A stretch of DNA of 64,000 nucleotides, from assembly GCA_029891385.1 (NCBI GenBank), contig CM057224.1, positions 38,631,005 to 38,695,004 on the forward strand. Direction: 5' to 3'. The notes under the pieces were generated by a model. That model was not told the origin of the DNA. It made no database searches and was given only the letters and a program-made list of their open reading frames with translations. The DNA is from Erythroxylum novogranatense. Lineage: Eukaryota; Streptophyta; Magnoliopsida; Malpighiales; Erythroxylaceae. Positions 12,278-23,970 of this stretch are shown in pieces (position 1 is the stretch's first letter; every line of letters begins with the position of its first letter). Both the position numbers and the translations under genes were made by a program.

Positions 12278-12617
12278 AGTGCGTGACTGCTCGTAATGGG
12301 ATCGGTCGGCTGAGTATTTCAATCGGTTGGCATTGACGCTTATTGCGTGATAGCTCGCGCCAGAGTAGGTCGGGGGGTCATCATTAGCGAGCGCGTGGTG
12401 GTACTTGGAGCATTTATTGACGGTGGCGCGTGCCCTATGACAAATTCAAAATTTGTAACCGTTGCGCAGCTGTCACGTACGTACGTCCTTTCAACTGTCG
12501 CGCCGCTCCGGATTTTGAATAACCCTAATTCATCTCGGCTCAGATTCTGCCACATGTTTGAGCTCGTCTCGGATTTTCTCCACGCATCAGGCGTTGGTTG
12601 GAATACCCATTCAACCG

Positions 12618-12632
12618 CTCCTCTATAACTAT
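12618..12632 (+). promoter_or_regulatory. Possible TATA element for the antisense ORF
   Basis: CTCTATAACTATTC lies about 190 bp upstream of the ATG at 12818 and in the right orientation. It is a weak match in a region that is otherwise fairly GC-rich. Inference only. Confidence 0.25.
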
Positions 12633-12817
12633 TCATCGCCGATGAACTATGGGTTTTCTTCACACTCATTTTGTTCTCCGACTTTTACTTGCACCTTCTC
12701 GCTTACAGTTTCCGAAGTTCCTTTCGACCGTCATCCGACCTTAATCACCAAATAGGTACGTCCTTTTTCCTCGTCTCCTCCTCTAAACTTTATTTCAAAA
12801 GTTCCCTCTTGGTAAAC

Positions 12818-15077
12818 ATGTCGTCAACCAGTTCTAAAAGTGTGGTAAGAGGTACTGAAGAAATCTCTACGAGAGAGCGGAAGGATGGGTTGGTCGTGGA
12901 GGCGCCGCCGAGAGATAAATCTAGGATGACCGCGGCGGAGCTGAAGCGGTCGATTATTAGGTGTAACATCCCTATGTCCTGGGGGCCTAGGCTGGCATTG
13001 GGGAACGAAGGAATCTACAGCAACCTGAGTGAGTATTTTGCTGTTTCTGATAGTTTTTTCTCGGTCGGCCGCATGAGGCTTCCGTATGCCCCGATCATTG
13101 ATGAGGTTTGCGCCGACTACCGACTAAGGCCGAGTCAGATTCCTCAGAATGGGTGGAGGTTCATTAATGGTTTGGCCTTACTGTGACATCAATTTGGCTG
13201 TCCTCCTTTGGTCGATATCTTGCGCCACTTTTTGAGGTTAAATCAGAGTCCGAATTCTAAGGCCGGGGTCCCTTCTCTGATGTACAAGGAAGCCCGATAT
13301 CGCCCGGCCGGAACAGCTTCGAAAATTTCCTCTTGGCGGACAAAGTTCTTCTTTGAGAAACCCCCAGGGTCCTCCTTCGAGTCCCATCCATGGAGGTATC
13401 CTTTAGCCGAGCGGTGGAACGACACATCGAATGTATCTCTTAGTAGAGAGGAGTGGGAGGTGATCGGTCGCATCAAGGATCTTGGCCGATATGACTTCGC
13501 TCGGCTCATTCAGGGGTACCAAGGGGGGCCTCGGCCAATTCCTTTCTAATCAACCCCCCGCCACGAATTAGCGGGCTAGGAGAGAAAACCGCCTCGTCTG
13601 GTTGACCTCTCGTGGTTGAACTATTTATTGTATTCGTAAGTATTAGTTTCACTTTCTGACCTGTTTTTATTGCTGTGCAGCCATGGTGAGGATAGAGGAT
13701 TTTTCCGGGTCCGCCCCTCCCCTTAAATCCAAAAAGCAGGCCGCGGGGAAGAAGAAGAGGAAAGAGGCGGAGATTGGTGAAGGCTCCGCTCCGCCGGTGG
13801 AGCCTGGCCCTTCTGCAGTGTTGCTGGCCCCTCCGTCTATTAAAGGCAGTCCTGTCGTGTCGACGTCATTGCCGATGATGTCAGCGAGTGCGGATCGAGC
13901 AGGTGCGGAAGAGGAGGAGGAAGAGGAGGTGGTGCCACCTCTTAAAAGGAGGAGGCTCGTTCGGCTTGGTAACCTTCCGTCCGGTCCGTCGTGTCTGGGC
14001 AGGAAAGAGAAGGGGAAAGGAGGCAAGGGGAAAGGAAGTAAAGGGAAAGTAGTGACGGAGAGCGCCGACAAGTGGGAGTCTGCGATCAGCCTGGCTAAAA
14101 CCTCATCGATCGGGGACCTCGATGTATCCCTTCACATTGTTGAGAAGGTCACTCCCCCTGTAGACGAGGAGTTCCTGGGGTCGTTCAGCAATATGGAGCT
14201 GGCGCCTCGTCTTGTCTGTAGCTGTATGAGAGGTCTGGTGATGGCTTTCGAGGCGTACCAACGTATGGAACAGCTTGACAGGATCAATCGGTTGCAAGGT
14301 CAGGAAGTCCACGATCTTGCCGAGCAGGTGAAAACTTTAAGGGACGAGCTATCGGAGGCTAAGGAAGAGAGAGACCTCTTCCGAGCTCAACTCTCTTCCT
14401 TGAAGGAAGAGAAGAAATCCTGGGAGGAGGTGAGGAGCGTCCTTCAAGCTCAACTTGCCACTAGGGAGGAGGAGAGGTGCCGATTGGTTGCGGAGAAGGA
14501 TCGACTGGTTGAGGAGGGTGAAGGATTAAAGAAGGAGATGATGGTGGTGCGAGAACGCAGCGAGAAGTACCTCCAGGACTGTCATGCAGCGGTGGAGGGT
14601 AGGCACAGGACCGAGGATGTGTTGAGGGAGTTGCGACGCTCTGTTAAGCAGCAGAGGATCGAGGCGATAAAACGGTGGAAGAGAAGAAATCTAAATGCGG
14701 AGTGCCTATAGCTCGTCTGCGACGTAACCCTTTCGGTCCTGAAGAGGTGCCATGAGGTTCACATTCCCGATGGGTCGGAGCGTCCTTCCTTAGAGGATTA
14801 TTCCGAGCCGCTGCTTCCCGTAGCTCTCGGCCTTTCATTGGAGGATATGAAGCGGAGGGCCGAGGGGGAGCGGACTCTCATTCCGGATGAGGTGCTGGAT
14901 CTTAGCTCTGAGGAGGAAGAGCTTCCTCATGAGGACATTCCTTCGGTTGCTCCCTTAGGCCCTGTTCCTGCCCCGATTGTTCCTTCCACTTCTGAGGCTT
15001 CTCCTGTGCATCCACCGACCTCCGAGGCTTCTCCTATTCCCTCGGCCGTTCGCAGCTCTCATTCTGTCGACTTTTAA
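12818..15077 (+). pseudogene. Antisense additional ORF of the Tat element
   Basis: This frame runs opposite to gag-pol, between integrase and the 3' LTR. From ATG at 12818 it gives a region resembling the putative gypsy-type transposon domain (PF04195): RLPYAPIIDEVCADY, then NGWRFINGLALL, and after one in-frame TGA (about 13184) VDILRHFLRL and WRTKFFFE. The next open part (13683 on) has a basic/acidic N-terminus with a nuclear-signal-like PPLKRRRL, then a long charged coiled coil (about 14290-14680). After one TAG (about 14709) it ends in a Ser/Pro-rich tail at 15077. A GTAAGT...TGCAG pair at 13636-13680 suggests an intron, though 45 nt is short for plants. The function of this ORF class is unknown. 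Only two nonsense codons break this copy. Confidence 0.75.
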
Positions 15078-15236
15078 AACTCACTTGGTCGGGCTTGTGG
15101 CCAGGATGGATTTTAAGAAATGAAATTCTTATCTTTTGTCCTTCATTATTTCGAAGTAACTTTCCGCGTTTATGTTCTTTATTTTTTTATCTATAACAGG
15201 ATTTGATAAAGTCGCTCATGGCCGAACAGCGTTGAA

Positions 15237-15895
15237 GTCGATCTAAAGTCGGGGCCGAGTTGTGGTCCCAAGGATCTTGTCTTGATGACCCGGCCGAGCG
15301 ATGGCGAAGTCGATCGATGGTTCTAAGGATCTTGTCTTGGCGACCGACCGACCGTAGTCGATCTATGTCGAGGCCGAGCGATGGCCCCAAGGATCTTGTC
15401 TTGGCGACCGACCGACCGTAGTCGATCTGTGTCGAGGCCGAGCGATGGTCCCAAGGATCTTATCTTGGCGACCGATCGACCGAGTCGATCGTGTCGGTAG
15501 GCGATGGTCCCAGGATCTTGTCTTGGCGACCGATCGACCGTAGTCGATCTGTGTCGAGGCCGGCGATGGTCCCAGGATCTTGTCTTGGCGATCGACGGAT
15601 CGTAGTCGATCTGTGTCGAGGCCGAAGCGATGGTCCCAAGGATCTTGTCTTGGCGACCGACCGATGGCCGTAGTCGATCGTGTTGAGGCGGCGATGGTCC
15701 GGCGGATCTTGTCTTGGCGACCGACCGACTGTAGTCGATCTGTGTCGAAGCCGAGCGATGGTCCCAAGGATCTTATCTTGGCGACCAATCGATCGTAGTC
15801 GATCTGTGTCGAGGCCGAGCGATGGTCCGAAGGATCTTGTCTTGGCGACCGACCGACTGTAGTCGATCTGTGTCGAGATCGAGCGATGGTTGATG
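15237..15895. repeat. About 64-bp tandem array, ten copies
   Basis: Ten units each carry AAGGATCTTGTCTTGGCGACC-like and GTCGATCTGTGTCGAGG-like blocks. The array sits between the antisense ORF and integrase, within the element's 3' untranslated region. Units in the middle (about 15480-15720) have small deletions. Frames through it give repetitive peptides and are not genes. Confidence 0.93.
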
Positions 15896-16084
15896 GGATT
15901 TTCTACTCTTTGCCAAACATAATGAAATTTTTTCTTGCCAAGAAATTTGGAAACCCTTTATTGACGATAATGAGGGAGTGGGCCATTAAAAAACCTGACT
16001 GGCAGGGACAGAAAAAAGGTACCCACAGGTTGTGTACAAAAACAGTAATGAACAAACATTAACTAAGATAAAACTTATCTACTG

Positions 16085-17607
16085 GTAGAACGCCTTCAAG
16101 TTTCGAGAGTTCCATGGCCTCGACAAAATCTTCCCCTTGGCGTCGGTAGGATGTAAGAGCCATGCCCGGCTTGCTTGATTACTTGATAAGGTACTTCCCA
16201 CGCCTGTCTGAGCTTTCCAGGATACTTTCTAGCTGCCTCGGCCTTTCGCAGGACATACCCGCCTACCTTTACGTCGTTCGACTTTACTCTTCTGTTGTAG
16301 AACTTTGTTGTTTTTTACCTGATGGCTTCCGAACGGGCGGCCGCCCTATCCCTATCTTCACTGAGAAGCACGAGTTCTGATCGGCGGGCTTCATCATTCC
16401 GCTCTTCTTCATAGCTCGACACTCTTTGATTGTCCAACATCACTTCTACTAGAACTAGGGCTTCTGCCCCGAAAGTCATCCTGAATGGCGTTTCCCCAGT
16501 GGCTCCGTTCGGTGTGGTTCTGTACGCCCACAATGCTTCGTCTAGTTCCTCTACCCAAGTCTTTCGGCCGTCTAGGCGCTTCTTGAGAGCACTCATTATC
16601 TTTTTGTTGGTGTTCTCCGCGAGACCGTTGCTTTCGGGATGAGCTACTGAGGTTAACTGCAGCCTTATCTTCAGTCGATCGCAGAAATCTCTGAACTTCT
16701 CGTTATCAAACTGCCGACCATTGTCCGTCACCAGCACCATAGGCATCCCGAAGCGACATAGTATATATTTCCTCACGAAGTTTTCCACCTTCTGCTCGGT
16801 AATTGTAGCGACCGCTTCTGCTTCTATCCATTTGGTGAAGTACTCCACTGCCACTACCAGGAACTTCTTCTGTCCAGCACCGAGAGGGAAAGGCCCCAGT
16901 ATATCCATTCCCCATTGGGCAAAAGGGATAGGATGACTCACGATTTGCATCCTCTCGGTTGGCTGATGAGATAGGTTACTGTTTTTCTGGCAAGCCTCAC
17001 ATCGGTCGACCTTCTCCTGACAGTCTTTCCTCATTGTCGGCCAGTAGTACCCCTGTCTAATCAGCCTATGAGCCAACATTCTGCCTCCCACATGGTTTCC
17101 ACACATTCCTTCGTGGGCTTCGGCTATTGCTTGTTCTGCCTCTTCTTCGCTCAAGCATCGCAGCAGTGACCAATCGTAAGATCGCTTGTATAGGGTGCCG
17201 TTAACGATCGCATACTCGGCTGCCTTTATTCTCAGTTTCTTGGCCTCCAAAGTTTCTTCTGGCTGTGTTCCCTCTAGGAGATACCGTCTAATCGGTTCCA
17301 TCCAGCTCGATTGACCGATATTTACGTCGAGAACTTCCTTGGCTTTCTGGATGCTAGGTCGGTCTAGTCGCTCGACCAGAACGTTATTTCTGACATCTCG
17401 ATCGAAAGCCATTTTGGAGACCACATCCGCCTTAGCATTTTGAGCTCGTTCTATTATACTAATCGAATACTGCTCGAAATTACTTAACTCCTGCTTTACC
17501 AGCTCCAGGTACTTGATCATGCTGTTCCCTTTTACTTCATACTGCCCAGTGACTTGACCGACTACTACTTGGCTATCGCTATACACCTTGAGATGTTTTA
17601 CCTCCAT
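16085..17607 (-). pseudogene. Tat element integrase
   Basis: Open from 17607 to 16315 (430 codons), then continuing in a shifted frame to about 16085. The first residues complete the second RNase H (YSDSQVVVGQ). They are followed by the zinc-binding region (HEGMCGNHVGG ... CEACQK) and the catalytic core with the expected acidic triad: Asp in GMDILGPF, Asp in VTDNGRQF, and Glu in ESNGLAENTN. The C-terminal part after the TAA at 16315 still shows KYPGKLRQAWE and GPYQVIK-like sequence. Integrase inserts the element cDNA into nuclear DNA. All core catalytic residues remain, so only the C-terminal tail is disrupted. There is no chromodomain, as expected for the Tat lineage. Confidence 0.88.
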
Positions 17608-17618
17608 TTCTTAGCCAA

Positions 17619-18677
17619 TTAGAGGCCGACTATCAGAGTCTCGTATTCTGCCTTGTTTTTGGAGGCCTTGAATTCTAGCCGAAGGGCGTATTCCACCTTT
17701 TCTTCCATATGCGGGCTAACCAATACTACTCCTGCTCCACATCCCTCAACGTTAGACGACCCGTCAACGAATAAGCTCCAGGCAGGGTATTGCTCACCCT
17801 GCGAGCTAGGCTGGCTCATTTCTGCAATGAAGTCTGCCAAAACCTGTGCCTTAATTGTCGTTCGGGGTTTATATTGTATGTCGAACTCTCCCAGCTCTAC
17901 CGCCCATTTTGTTAGTTGACCCGAGATTTCGGGCTTTTGAAGGCACTGCCTGAGGGGTTGGTCGGTCCATACCTCGATGGTATGGCTTTGGAAGTAAGGT
18001 CTTAGTTTCCGAGTCGCCGTTATCAAGGAGAGAGCCAGTTTTTCTATAGGCGCATACCTTGTTTCTGGTCCGGTCAGCACCTTACTGACGTAGTAGATCG
18101 GGCGCTACTCATTTCCCTCCGATCGAACAAGTACTGCGCTGATCGACCCTTCTGTGACCGCCAAATATAAAATCAGATTCTCCCCCTCAACTGGGCTTTG
18201 CAGGATGGGCGGGCTAGACAAATATTGCTTCAAGTATTGAAATACTTTCTCGCATTCGTCCGGCCACTGAAACTGGGTTACATTCGCTTTCCTTAAAATT
18301 TTGAAAAATGGGAGGCACTTGTCTCCCAATCTGGAAACGAACCTGCTTAGAGAGACTATCCGACCGGTCAATATCTGTACTTCTTTCAAGCATTGCGGCG
18401 AGGGCATTTGGATGATGGCTTCGATCTTCTCTGGATTAGCTTCAATCCCCCGCTGAGTAATCATGAACCCCAGGAACTTTCCTGATGCCACACCAAAGAC
18501 GCATTTTTCCGGGTTCAACTTCATCTGAAATCTGTTAAGGGTCTGGAAGACCTCTCTGAGATTCTCCATATGCTCCGCAGCCGTCTTACTTTTGACCACC
18601 ATATCGTCCACATAGGCCTCGACCGATCTGTTTCTTAAAGACTTCCATGACGAGCCGCTGATAGGTGACCCCCTCAT
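17619..18677 (-). pseudogene. Tat RT C-terminus, RNase H and archaeal-type RNase H
   Basis: 18677-18105 carries the RT active-site YVDDMVVKSK motif, the ECVFGV-like connection region (KLNPEKCVFGV) and the beginning of RNase H. A single TAG where relatives have glutamine (GNE-stop-RPIYYVSK) separates it from 18080-17619. That part holds the rest of RNase H (ADFIAEMS) and a second RNase H starting WSLFVDGSSNVEGCGAGVVL. Two RNase H domains in tandem are diagnostic of Tat/Ogre-type elements. The second reading ends at a stop just before 17607, where a 1-nt shift resumes it. These enzymes copy the RNA template and degrade it in the particle. Confidence 0.87.
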
Positions 18678-18689
18678 TTTTCAAGCCGA

Positions 18690-20034
18690 ACGACATCACT
18701 TGATAGCAATATGTGCCCTGGTCGGTTATGAAGGCAGTCTTTTCTTCGTCTTCGAGACTCATCTGAATTTGATGGTAGCCCGAGAAAGCATCCAAGAAAC
18801 TTAAAAGCTAATGTCGGAGGTGGAGTCTACTAACTGGTCGATCTTGGGCAGGGGGAAGCTGTCCTTCGGGCATGCTTTTGTTCAGGTCGGTGAAATCGAT
18901 GCACATTCTCCACTTCCTGTTCTTCTTTTTCACTAAAACCACATTGGCGAGCCATTCAGGGTACGTGACTTCTCGGATGAACCCGGCTTCGAGTAGTTTC
19001 TCTATTTCTTTCTTGATCACCTCCTATCGCTCCTTGCTGTGCCATCGCTTCTTTTGTCTAATCGATTTGTAGTCATGTCGAATAACGATGGAGTGTGATG
19101 CGACCGATGGAGAAATTCCGGGCATGTCGCTCGGTACCCAAGCGAAGAACGATCTGTTTTCTACCAAATAGTCCGTAATTTCTTTAACTAGGTCCTTCTG
19201 AAGCTCGGAACCTAGATTTGTGAATTTAGAGCGATTGGCTTCATCAAGTGCGACCCGTTGCGTTTCTTCCACTGGGTTCATTCTCTCCGTCTCCTCATCG
19301 GCTCTTACGTCAAGAGAGCTCGTCAGGACTACCGCCCCATCTAGTGTTTTTGTTTCCGCTAAGTAACACTCCCTAGCGATTCTCTGCTGACCCTTGATAA
19401 TACCGATTCCATGGGGCGTTGGGAATTTTATCGCTTGGTAGTAGGTGGAGACGACCGCTCTAAGGGCGTTTTGAGTAGCTCGTCCAATTATCGCATTGTA
19501 CGCCTCCTGAAACTTTACGACCAGGAACTTAACGTCCTTCTCTATTTGACACGACTTTTGTCCGAACTTCACTTTCAGATAGACACTGGAAAACGGGTAG
19601 GCTGATGCCCCAGTTACCCCTTTGATAGGTCTTTCTATAGGCAGCAGTCGGTCCTCTGGTACCTCTATTTGTTTGAATGCATCGTAATACAACAGGTCGA
19701 CCGAACTGCCCGTATTAATCATTACCCGCTTCACTTTGTTACCATCTATGTTCAGATTTACTACGAGCGCATCATCGTGGGGGCAACTCAAGCCGTCAAG
19801 GTCAGACTCGTTGAACGATATCATCCCATCGTTCTGCCTTTTTCTTTTGGTCGACAAGTCTTCGCAGACCTGCCTGGCATACCTCTTTCTTCCTTTGGTA
19901 GTGGAGGCTCCTGCCGCATTTCCACCAAAAATCATGTTGATGACTCTAACCGGTCGTTCATCTTGTTGTCCAGCATTCCTATCACCTCTTGCCCTGGATC
20001 GTCCCCTCACTTCACGTCGATCGTCAATATTCAC
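18690..20034 (-). pseudogene. Tat protease and N-terminal reverse transcriptase
   Basis: 20034-19024 contains the aspartic protease with MINTGSSVDLLYYDAF. Its active-site aspartate is replaced by asparagine (codon at 19714-19716), which by itself should abolish cleavage. A linker follows to SFFAWVPSDMPGI. RT begins at 19020 with EIEKLLEAGFIREV and LVKKKNRKWRMCIDF, shifts frame near 18830, and continues with DAFSGYHQIQMSLEDEEKT and YCYQVMSFGLKN to about 18690. RT synthesises element cDNA and protease matures the polyprotein. Frameshifts near 19024, 18810 and 18660 inactivate this copy. Confidence 0.85.
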
Positions 20035-20049
20035 ATTCTGCCTCCCTCC

Positions 20050-21438
20050 ATCATTCCTATCGTTTCACCTCCAAGACTGTCGCCTGTTGTCGGGCCGACC
20101 GGTCTTATGCTGGTTATCCCGATCGGCATTTTGTTCGTGCTTCACAAATCGGCCCAGCCTTCCCCTTTGGATAAGAAGTTTGATTTCTCTTTTCAACTGC
20201 CAACAATCTTCCGTGTCGTGACCGATGTCTCTGTGGAAGCGGCAATATAAATCAGGGTCCCTCTCGCTGAAGGGGGTCTTCATCTTATTGGGTTCTCGGA
20301 AAGATTCCCCATCTGCTCTCATAGCCGACAGTACTTCCGCATATCGTCTGTTGAGCGGGGTGAATTCTTGGCTATGCCCCTGTCGATCGATTGGCTTTCT
20401 CCAGGTCGACTGCCCCTTCTGTCTCTTATAGGACTCATCCGCTTCGCCGCTTCGACGCGATCGTCTCGCTTTCGCGCTTTGTGTTTTCAATACTTCTTCG
20501 AGCTGGATGTACTTGTCTGCCCGATTCCTGATCTCCTGAATAGATCGGGGCTGATCAAGTGCTAGCGACTTCTTAAACTCCTCATCCCTTGTGTTGCTCA
20601 TCAATGCTACCAACATGGACGAGCAGGTGAGGTCGGGGACTTCGACCGCTTCATTATTGAACCGAGTAATAAACTCTCGCAAACTTTCGTTCCTTCCTTA
20701 GGTCAACAACATCACTTCCAGTGCAGTCTTCTGTGGTCGCTTACTCGTGGCGAATTGATTGAGGAAGAGCAGTCTGAAATCCTCAAAGCAAGTGGTACAG
20801 CTCGGAGGTAAGCTATTGAACCATCGTCGAGCTCCTTCTTGAAAGGCCGTACAAAAAGCCTTACACTGAATGGCGTCCGGGACGCAGTGCAGGTTCATCA
20901 TCGACTGGAAGTGTTGCAGGTAGTCCAGGGGATCGGTCTTTCCAGTATACTTTTCAGGCGTCGGTATTTTGGTGCCGGGTGCTGGGAGACTATCCAAAAT
21001 TGTAGGAATGAAGGGAGAGCTATGATGCGCTGACGGATAACTCGGGCGGGAATTCATAGCCGCATTGATCCGATCGTTCAAGATTTTTTCTAGGGCCGCA
21101 GTAGGATGGTGATCGGCCATCGTTCCCATCTGCTGTGCGGACGTCTGTTGTTGTTCTTGCTGAGGTTGCAGGATCCGACGGATCAATAGATCAGCCGATT
21201 CTTCGATCTGTTTTCGGGTGAGGGAGGTTTGTTGCGGCGCGGGAGGATTGGCATCCAGGTGGTGCTGGGAGTTTAGATGCGTATCAGTCTGAGCATTGTC
21301 CTCTAGGGCCACGCTTTGTTCTTCCTGATCTGGGTTCTGAAGTGGTTGCTGATCGTTGGGGTGTGTAGACTGCATGTGGGAATCATGACGTGTTAGCGGA
21401 AGGGTGGCTGGCAATTGCAAGCCTATCCGCTGTAACAT
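20050..21438 (-). pseudogene. Tat element Gag
   Basis: Read from ATG at 21438. A Gln-rich N-terminus is followed by the Gag core (KYTGKTDPLDYLQHFQSMM ... ARRWFNSLPPSC, then FRLLFLNQF). One TAA at about 20698 replaces a glutamine-like codon. The frame then continues with ESLREFITRFNNEAVEV and reaches a knuckle-like CRFHRDIGHDTEDC (about 20215-20260) before a stop at 20065. Gag builds the particle. The downstream protease frame starts only about 30 bp further on, suggesting they were once one ORF joined before a small frameshift. Confidence 0.85.
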
Positions 21439-21521
21439 GAGAGCCCGACGACGGCTACATCAGAGTTGGCTGCTGCCGCCTGACTGATCTGTGTGGTTCT
21501 GGACGTGGTGCCCTGATGTCG

Positions 21522-21540
21522 GGCCCCACTGTGGGCGCCA
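21522..21540 (-). promoter_or_regulatory. Primer-binding site of the Tat element
   Basis: The minus strand reads TGGCGCCCACAGTGGGGCC, 2 nt inside the 5' LTR. TGGCGCC-type sites occur in Tat/RIRE2-like elements; I infer tRNA priming, tRNA identity not proven. Confidence 0.8.
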
Positions 21541-21542
21541 TT

Positions 21543-21947
21543 TGGTTCAACCAGATTCTGACGAGGCTGCGCGTTGTCGTTTGGATCCATGAGGTTGACT
21601 AGCTTTGGCTTGAAGGTTCCTGCAAAACAAACAAAGACACGTCGGGGGTTGTGTTCCGATAAGGCCCTCCGACGCTCAAGTTAGTTTCTTGGAGAAGGTA
21701 GGATCGCTATGAGCAGCAGAAACTAGGGTTATGAGTACGTACCTCTGTTATGGCAGAGTTATACGTTATATATAGTGCATGTGCTAGGTTTAAGTCTTTA
21801 TGTGTGCATGGGAGACCTCCATCTGCGGATGGGCCGTGGAGTGTGGGCTGGGCCTGGCGTAGGTATGAGATTGATCTTTGAAGGATGGACCGATCGACCC
21901 TTGGGTTGTTATGTCCGGATTCGGGCCCAGCACAACGGACCCGACCA
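21543..21947 (-). repeat. 5' LTR of the Tat element
   Basis: 405 bp, same length as the 3' LTR and about 94-95% identical by eye. It begins TGGTTCAACC and ends GACCCGACCA on the plus strand. Confidence 0.92.
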
Positions 21948-23524
21948 CCATTAATCGTTTATAAATTGCTACAAGACAATAATCAACACAATTGAAAGAA
22001 AAATTATGACTTTGAATCTTCTTTACTAATCTCCTCCATATGCCACCACCAAAAACTCAACTTGGTGATAGACAAGAATATTTCAAGAATATATCAATTA
22101 AGTTAAAAACATATTTTATAATGGTTTACAAGTTCAAGAGATAGTTTAGAAAAGATTAGTGAATGAATTCAATGGCTTATAATATAGTTAGCAATATAAT
22201 GTCAATCTCACAAATAACTTATATTTCATATGCATAATTAGGATATCAATTATTATTATATCACGCTAGTCCAAATTAATTAATTTAACAATCTTCCATT
22301 TGAACTACAATAATTCTTCATAACAATATGCACAGTTAAACTAATCATATACAACCAACACATAGATAGAATGTACGGATCAAACATAATTACGAATCAC
22401 ATATAACTAGGTACTACCAATGTAAAAGAATGACAATAATATATATACATATTTTATAGAATGAATATCAATAACTTGTCATTTATAAAAAATATAGTGT
22501 TACAAAATGTCATAAATGCTTGCAAACATTCATACTCCAAGCAATCCTTACAAAACATACATAAAACATAAAATCCCACTAAAATAAAGAAAAATAAGCT
22601 CTTAATAGGCCATAAAAGATATGTTCCTAAAACGCACAAATAGATAAGTCTTTAGTTGGTGAATTCACTAATATACAGCTCAAAGGAATGTGCTCGATAG
22701 TAATGAGAGACTCTTTCAACTTTTTCTTTGACAAAGTAAAACTTAAAGTCAATATGAGCAAGAGGTGCTTATAATGTTTTGAAAGAAAGACATAATTGAG
22801 TCTATAACTCCCATTGATGAAAAAAAGTTATAGAACCATATTGCATAATAAGTAGCCTCATAACATGTTATATATTTTTCCTCCATAGTTGAAGAAGTTG
22901 TTAGTATATATTTGACACATTTCCATTAAACAACTCCTCATATCATTATAAAGATGTACTTATAAATGGATTTCTTATCATTTACATAGTCTAAATAATC
23001 ATAATTACTAAAACCAAACACTTCAAGAGTACTGATACATTGATATATTAACATAAGATCCTTATCCCAAAGATACCTCAATAATTCTTAGATAAATCCT
23101 AATGGTATTGTCTAAGATTGCTTAAGTATCTACCAAGTACAATAATCAAAAAATCAATAATAGGACACAAGTATACTTAATCAAAAATTGGGTTGCCAAA
23201 AACTAAAGTATACGGGACTATTTTTCTTTGATCTCTCTTAACATTGCTTTAAAGAAATTAGTCTTAGAGAACTCGTCACTTTTAACAATTGAAGTCTTTA
23301 TAGAAGAACAATATTGTATATTAAACCTTTTCAAGATACAATCAATGTAAGTGTTTTAGGATAATATGAAAACACTTTAGCCCTATCACGAAGAGTTTGT
23401 ATGTCTAAAATATATGACACTTCACCAAGTTATTTTTTTACTTCAATTAATATATCAATGAACATTAGTAATAAGTAAGATATCATCAACATATAAAACC
23501 AGAAATATGCTCCTACTTGACTTT

Positions 23525-23569
23525 CATATATATATATATATATCTGTGTGTGTGTGTGTGTGTGTGTGT
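23525..23569. repeat. (TA)n(TG)n microsatellite
   Basis: An alternating TA run passes directly into about 11 TG repeats. Confidence 0.95.
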
Positions 23570-23587
23570 TTTCCTTTGAAGTGATTA

Positions 23588-23970
23588 GTGATGACAATTT
23601 CATCAAACTTGAGATAACATTACCTTGAAGTGTGTTTCAACTTATAAATTGGCTTTTGGTACTTACGAACTATGTTTTATTTATAAAATACCTTAAAACT
23701 AGAAAGTTGAACCAAACATCTTTATTTAAGTCTATATTTAAGAAACTTATTCTTAGATCCATTTGATGAAGCTATTATAGGTGATAATTTCATCAAACAT
23801 AGATACCATTACCTTGAAACTTGTTTCAACTTATAAATAGAATTTTAGAGCTTACAAACTATGTTTTATTTCCTAACTACCTCAAAATTGTAAGTTAAAC
23901 CATATAGAAATCTTCATTTAAGTCTCCTTTTAAAAAAATTTATTTTTATATCCATTTAATGAAGCTTTAA
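23588..23970. repeat. About 193-bp imperfect tandem duplication
   Basis: Both copies start GTGAT..AATTTCATCAAAC and end in a TTGATGAAGCT/TTAATGAAGCT segment. The second copy starts near 23782. It lies in the decayed copia RT region. Confidence 0.75.

Larger units (their letters stand above)
11701..21947 (-). mobile_element. Tat-lineage Ty3/gypsy retrotransposon, 10.2 kb
   Basis: Two 405-bp LTRs (11701-12105 and 21543-21947) differ at about 22 sites. The primer-binding site TGGCGCCCACAGTGGGG (complement, within 21522-21540) is typical of Tat/RIRE2-like elements. A polypurine tract adjoins the other LTR. Gag, protease, RT, RNase H, a second (archaeal-type) RNase H and integrase read from the minus strand. 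A separate ORF reads from the plus strand between integrase and 3' LTR. The flanks are TTATT (11696-11700) and CCATT (21948-21952), an eroded 5-bp duplication. Comparison with the uninterrupted copia LTR (AGTTATCAATC at about 26322) supports that insertion site. The element sits inside the older copia LTR. Confidence 0.9.

Noticed and set aside
12347..12669. Overlapping frames on both strands upstream of the antisense ORF
   Set aside because: No family match and they disagree with the clear downstream reading from 12818; likely chance frames in a GC-rich leader.
15187..15862. Several overlapping open frames on both strands with repeated RQDKI / SCLGDR peptides
   Set aside because: They are translations of the 64-bp tandem array and have no independent coding evidence.
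15237..15895. Regular repeat array considered as CRISPR
   Set aside because: Units are head-to-tail without unique spacers, and the context is a plant retrotransposon UTR.
16085..21438. Endogenous pararetrovirus as an alternative for the gag-pol block
   Set aside because: LTRs, primer site, polypurine tract, integrase and two RNase H domains all point to a Tat-type LTR retrotransposon.
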